NCBI RefSeq assembly: GCF_030704535.1
Contig: NC_081810.1
Coordinates: 7,078,501 to 7,142,500, forward strand
Source of the DNA: Vitis vinifera
Taxonomy: Eukaryota > Streptophyta > Magnoliopsida > Vitales > Vitaceae
Direction: 5' to 3'
Length of the DNA: 64,000 bases
Shown here: in pieces, positions 62,799-64,000 of the stretch
Layout of the letters: each line of letters begins with the position of its first letter
Position numbering within the stretch: the stretch's first letter is position 1
The notes under the pieces: generated by a model
Database searches by the model: none
Seen by the model: only the letters and a program-made list of their open reading frames with translations
Told to the model about the DNA's origin: nothing
Program-made: the position numbers and the translations under genes

Positions 62799-63230
62799 AT
62801 GGAGGGCCTGTGGCGAGCCGCGGCTGGGCTGGACCCGAAGCCAGAGGACTACGAGGGCGTGGATTTCTGGTCGACCCCCGAGCGAGCCGGCTGGCTCACC
62901 AAGCAAGGCGAGTACATCAAGACCTGGCGTCGCCGCTGGTTCGTCCTGAAACGAGGCAAGCTCTTCTGGTTCAAGGACTCCTACGTCACCCACGATTCCA
63001 AGCCACGTGGCGTCATCCCGGTGGGTACTTGCCTCACCGTCAAGGGCGCCGAGGACGTCCTCAACAAGCAGTTTGCCTTCGAGCTCTCCACCAACCGCGA
63101 CACCATGTACTTCATCGCCGACTCCGAGAAGGAGAAGGAGGAATGGATAAACTCCATCGGACGCTCCATAGTCCAGCATTCGAGATCCGTCACGGATTCC
63201 GAAGTCGTCGATTATGATTGCAAACGGTGA
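62799..63230 (+). CDS. PH1: Pleckstrin-homology domain protein, AtPH1 type
   Basis: Single-exon gene of 143 residues, almost exactly the size of Arabidopsis PH1. The PH domain fills about residues 28-130. AGWLTKQGEYIKTWRRRWFVLK forms the first beta-strands, with the basic K/R cluster expected to bind phosphoinositides. KGAEDVLNKQFAFELST follows, and the C-terminal helix contains the invariant Trp (KEEWINSIGRSI). Such proteins bind PI3P or related lipids at endosomal membranes; AtPH1 affects metal-transporter localisation. Start chosen at MEGLWRAAAG, which matches the family start. Third codon positions are strongly C/G-rich, unlike neighbouring genes. The antisense frame at 62733-63269 is a by-product of this GC bias. 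Confidence 0.95.
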   Translation: MEGLWRAAAGLDPKPEDYEGVDFWSTPERAGWLTKQGEYIKTWRRRWFVLKRGKLFWFKDSYVTHDSKPRGVIPVGTCLTVKGAEDVLNKQFAFELSTNRDTMYFIADSEKEKEEWINSIGRSIVQHSRSVTDSEVVDYDCKR

Positions 63231-63670
63231 TCTGTGTTTGTGCTTGTATACACCAGAGGTGCGCTCCATCTCGTTAATCCTCTATACGCGTGTGTACATA
63301 AGATCGTTTTCGTGGCTCTATTTGTAAAGAAAATTGTATTTTCTTTTCTTGTTGGATCTGTAATTTTCTTTAATTTGAGTCGGTTGTTGTTCTAATTGTG
63401 GCGCTCTCCTTTCTACGGGTTTGGATCGATTTCAAAAGGCTTTGGAATTTGTGATCTTTTATCGTCTCCTTTTGTTTGATTTCTTTTACAACTTCTTATT
63501 CGATCCAAATTCTTTGTGTTAGTTCTGTGGTTTTTTAGAGTGAGAGATTGTTGAGTTTTCTTTTTTGTGATGAATTCATTAATTGATTGAGTTCAGCGTA
63601 GAGTGTTTTTCCATTTCTGTTATTGGATTGTACTTCTTTATCGGTCTGTTAACGCAAGAATCTATTGTGT
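63231..63670. other. 3' flank of the PH-domain gene
   Basis: T-rich sequence, probably 3'UTR and downstream DNA or a transcribed intron. No coding region was seen. Confidence 0.5.
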
Positions 63671-64000
63671 TGGAGGTTCATCAGCGATCCTAGGATTCTT
63701 TCCCTTTTTGTGCTGCTTTGGAGGTGTAGAACAAGAGGTACAATTATACTGGTAGATTATAATTCAAATCCTTACACCGAGAGGATTTTCCCTAATTGTA
63801 CGTGTTTTTGCCATTTTTTCTTTCATCTCAGTAAATCTGTGGAGGCTTAGCTGCGATCTTAGGATTCTTTCCCTTTTGGTGCTCCTTTGGAGGTCTAGAA
63901 GAAGAGGCACAATTTTACTGGTAGTTTATCATTTCAAATCCTAATACCGATTGAATTTTCCATAATCGTGTGCGTTTTTGCCATGTTTGCCTTCCTCTTA
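63671..64000. repeat. 169-base tandem duplication reaching the window end
   Basis: TGGAGGTTCATCAGCGATCC... (63671-63839) is repeated as TGGAGGCTTAGCTGCGATCT... (63840 to the window end). Matching blocks are AGGATTCTTTCCCTTTT, TTTGGAGGT.TAGAA.AAGAGG, ACTGGTAG and TCAAATCCT. The copies have diverged by many substitutions. More copies may lie beyond the window. Confidence 0.85.

Noticed and set aside
62733-63269. 178-residue open frame antisense to the PH-domain gene
   Set aside because: It has no recognisable domain and mirrors the GC-rich third positions of the sense gene, which naturally keep antisense frames open.
1-64000. CRISPR arrays, bacterial operons, riboswitches
   Set aside because: The sequence is plant nuclear DNA; no regularly spaced repeats of CRISPR type or bacterial gene order were seen.

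Overview
The window is plant nuclear DNA from a eudicot. Genes have many GT..AG introns and AT-rich spacers, and the genes are typically plant ones: an R2R3-MYB, a plastid-type anthranilate synthase, an FQR1-type quinone reductase and a GONST nucleotide-sugar transporter. The transposon content and overall style fit a woody perennial such as grapevine (Vitis). That species guess is inference and was not tested by a search.

Genes in order: (1) GONST1/2-type GDP-mannose transporter, + strand, CDS 2436-6365, 9 coding exons. (2) R2R3-MYB of the MYB98/64/119/115/118 clade, - strand, 8758-10999, 3 exons. (3) Three-repeat TPR protein with a long N-terminal extension, - strand, 17337-19319, with a 5'UTR intron. 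(4) CDC6 replication-licensing ATPase, + strand, 31110-37691, 16 coding exons, with E2F sites in its promoter. (5) A damaged 60S acidic ribosomal protein P0 locus, - strand, 38346-49383; its core exon is missing and its largest intron holds an 8.07 kb transposable element. (6) Anthranilate synthase alpha subunit, + strand, 52914-58389, 12 exons. (7) FQR1-like NAD(P)H:quinone oxidoreductase, + strand, 59984-61547, 4 exons. (8) Intronless AtPH1-type PH-domain protein, + strand, 62799-63230. The splice models for genes 1-4 and 6-7 were built by hand and keep frame across every junction.

The spacers are rich in mobile DNA. A short, internally deleted Ty1/copia element (24101-25357) has both LTRs, a primer-binding site, a polypurine tract and a perfect 5-bp target duplication. 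Two tRNA-derived SINEs have perfect 16-17 bp target duplications, one in a GONST intron and one in an anthranilate synthase intron. Several hAT-like MITEs are present. An 8,069-bp LTR-like element without recognisable pol genes (40484-48552, TSD CTAAC) carries a decayed antisense fragment of a POLTERGEIST-like PP2C gene and two nested MITEs. There are also direct duplications of about 1.2 kb, 0.6 kb, 169 bp and 38 bp.

The genes do not form an operon or cluster. CDC6 and the P0 locus are convergent, and the anthranilate synthase and PH-domain genes share an ACGACGTCGT palindrome just upstream of their starts. The most unusual objects are the captured PP2C fragment inside the 8 kb element, the P0 locus that lost its core exon, and the MYB protein with Trp-to-Phe in the R3 recognition region. 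I did not find a convincing novel multi-gene system.
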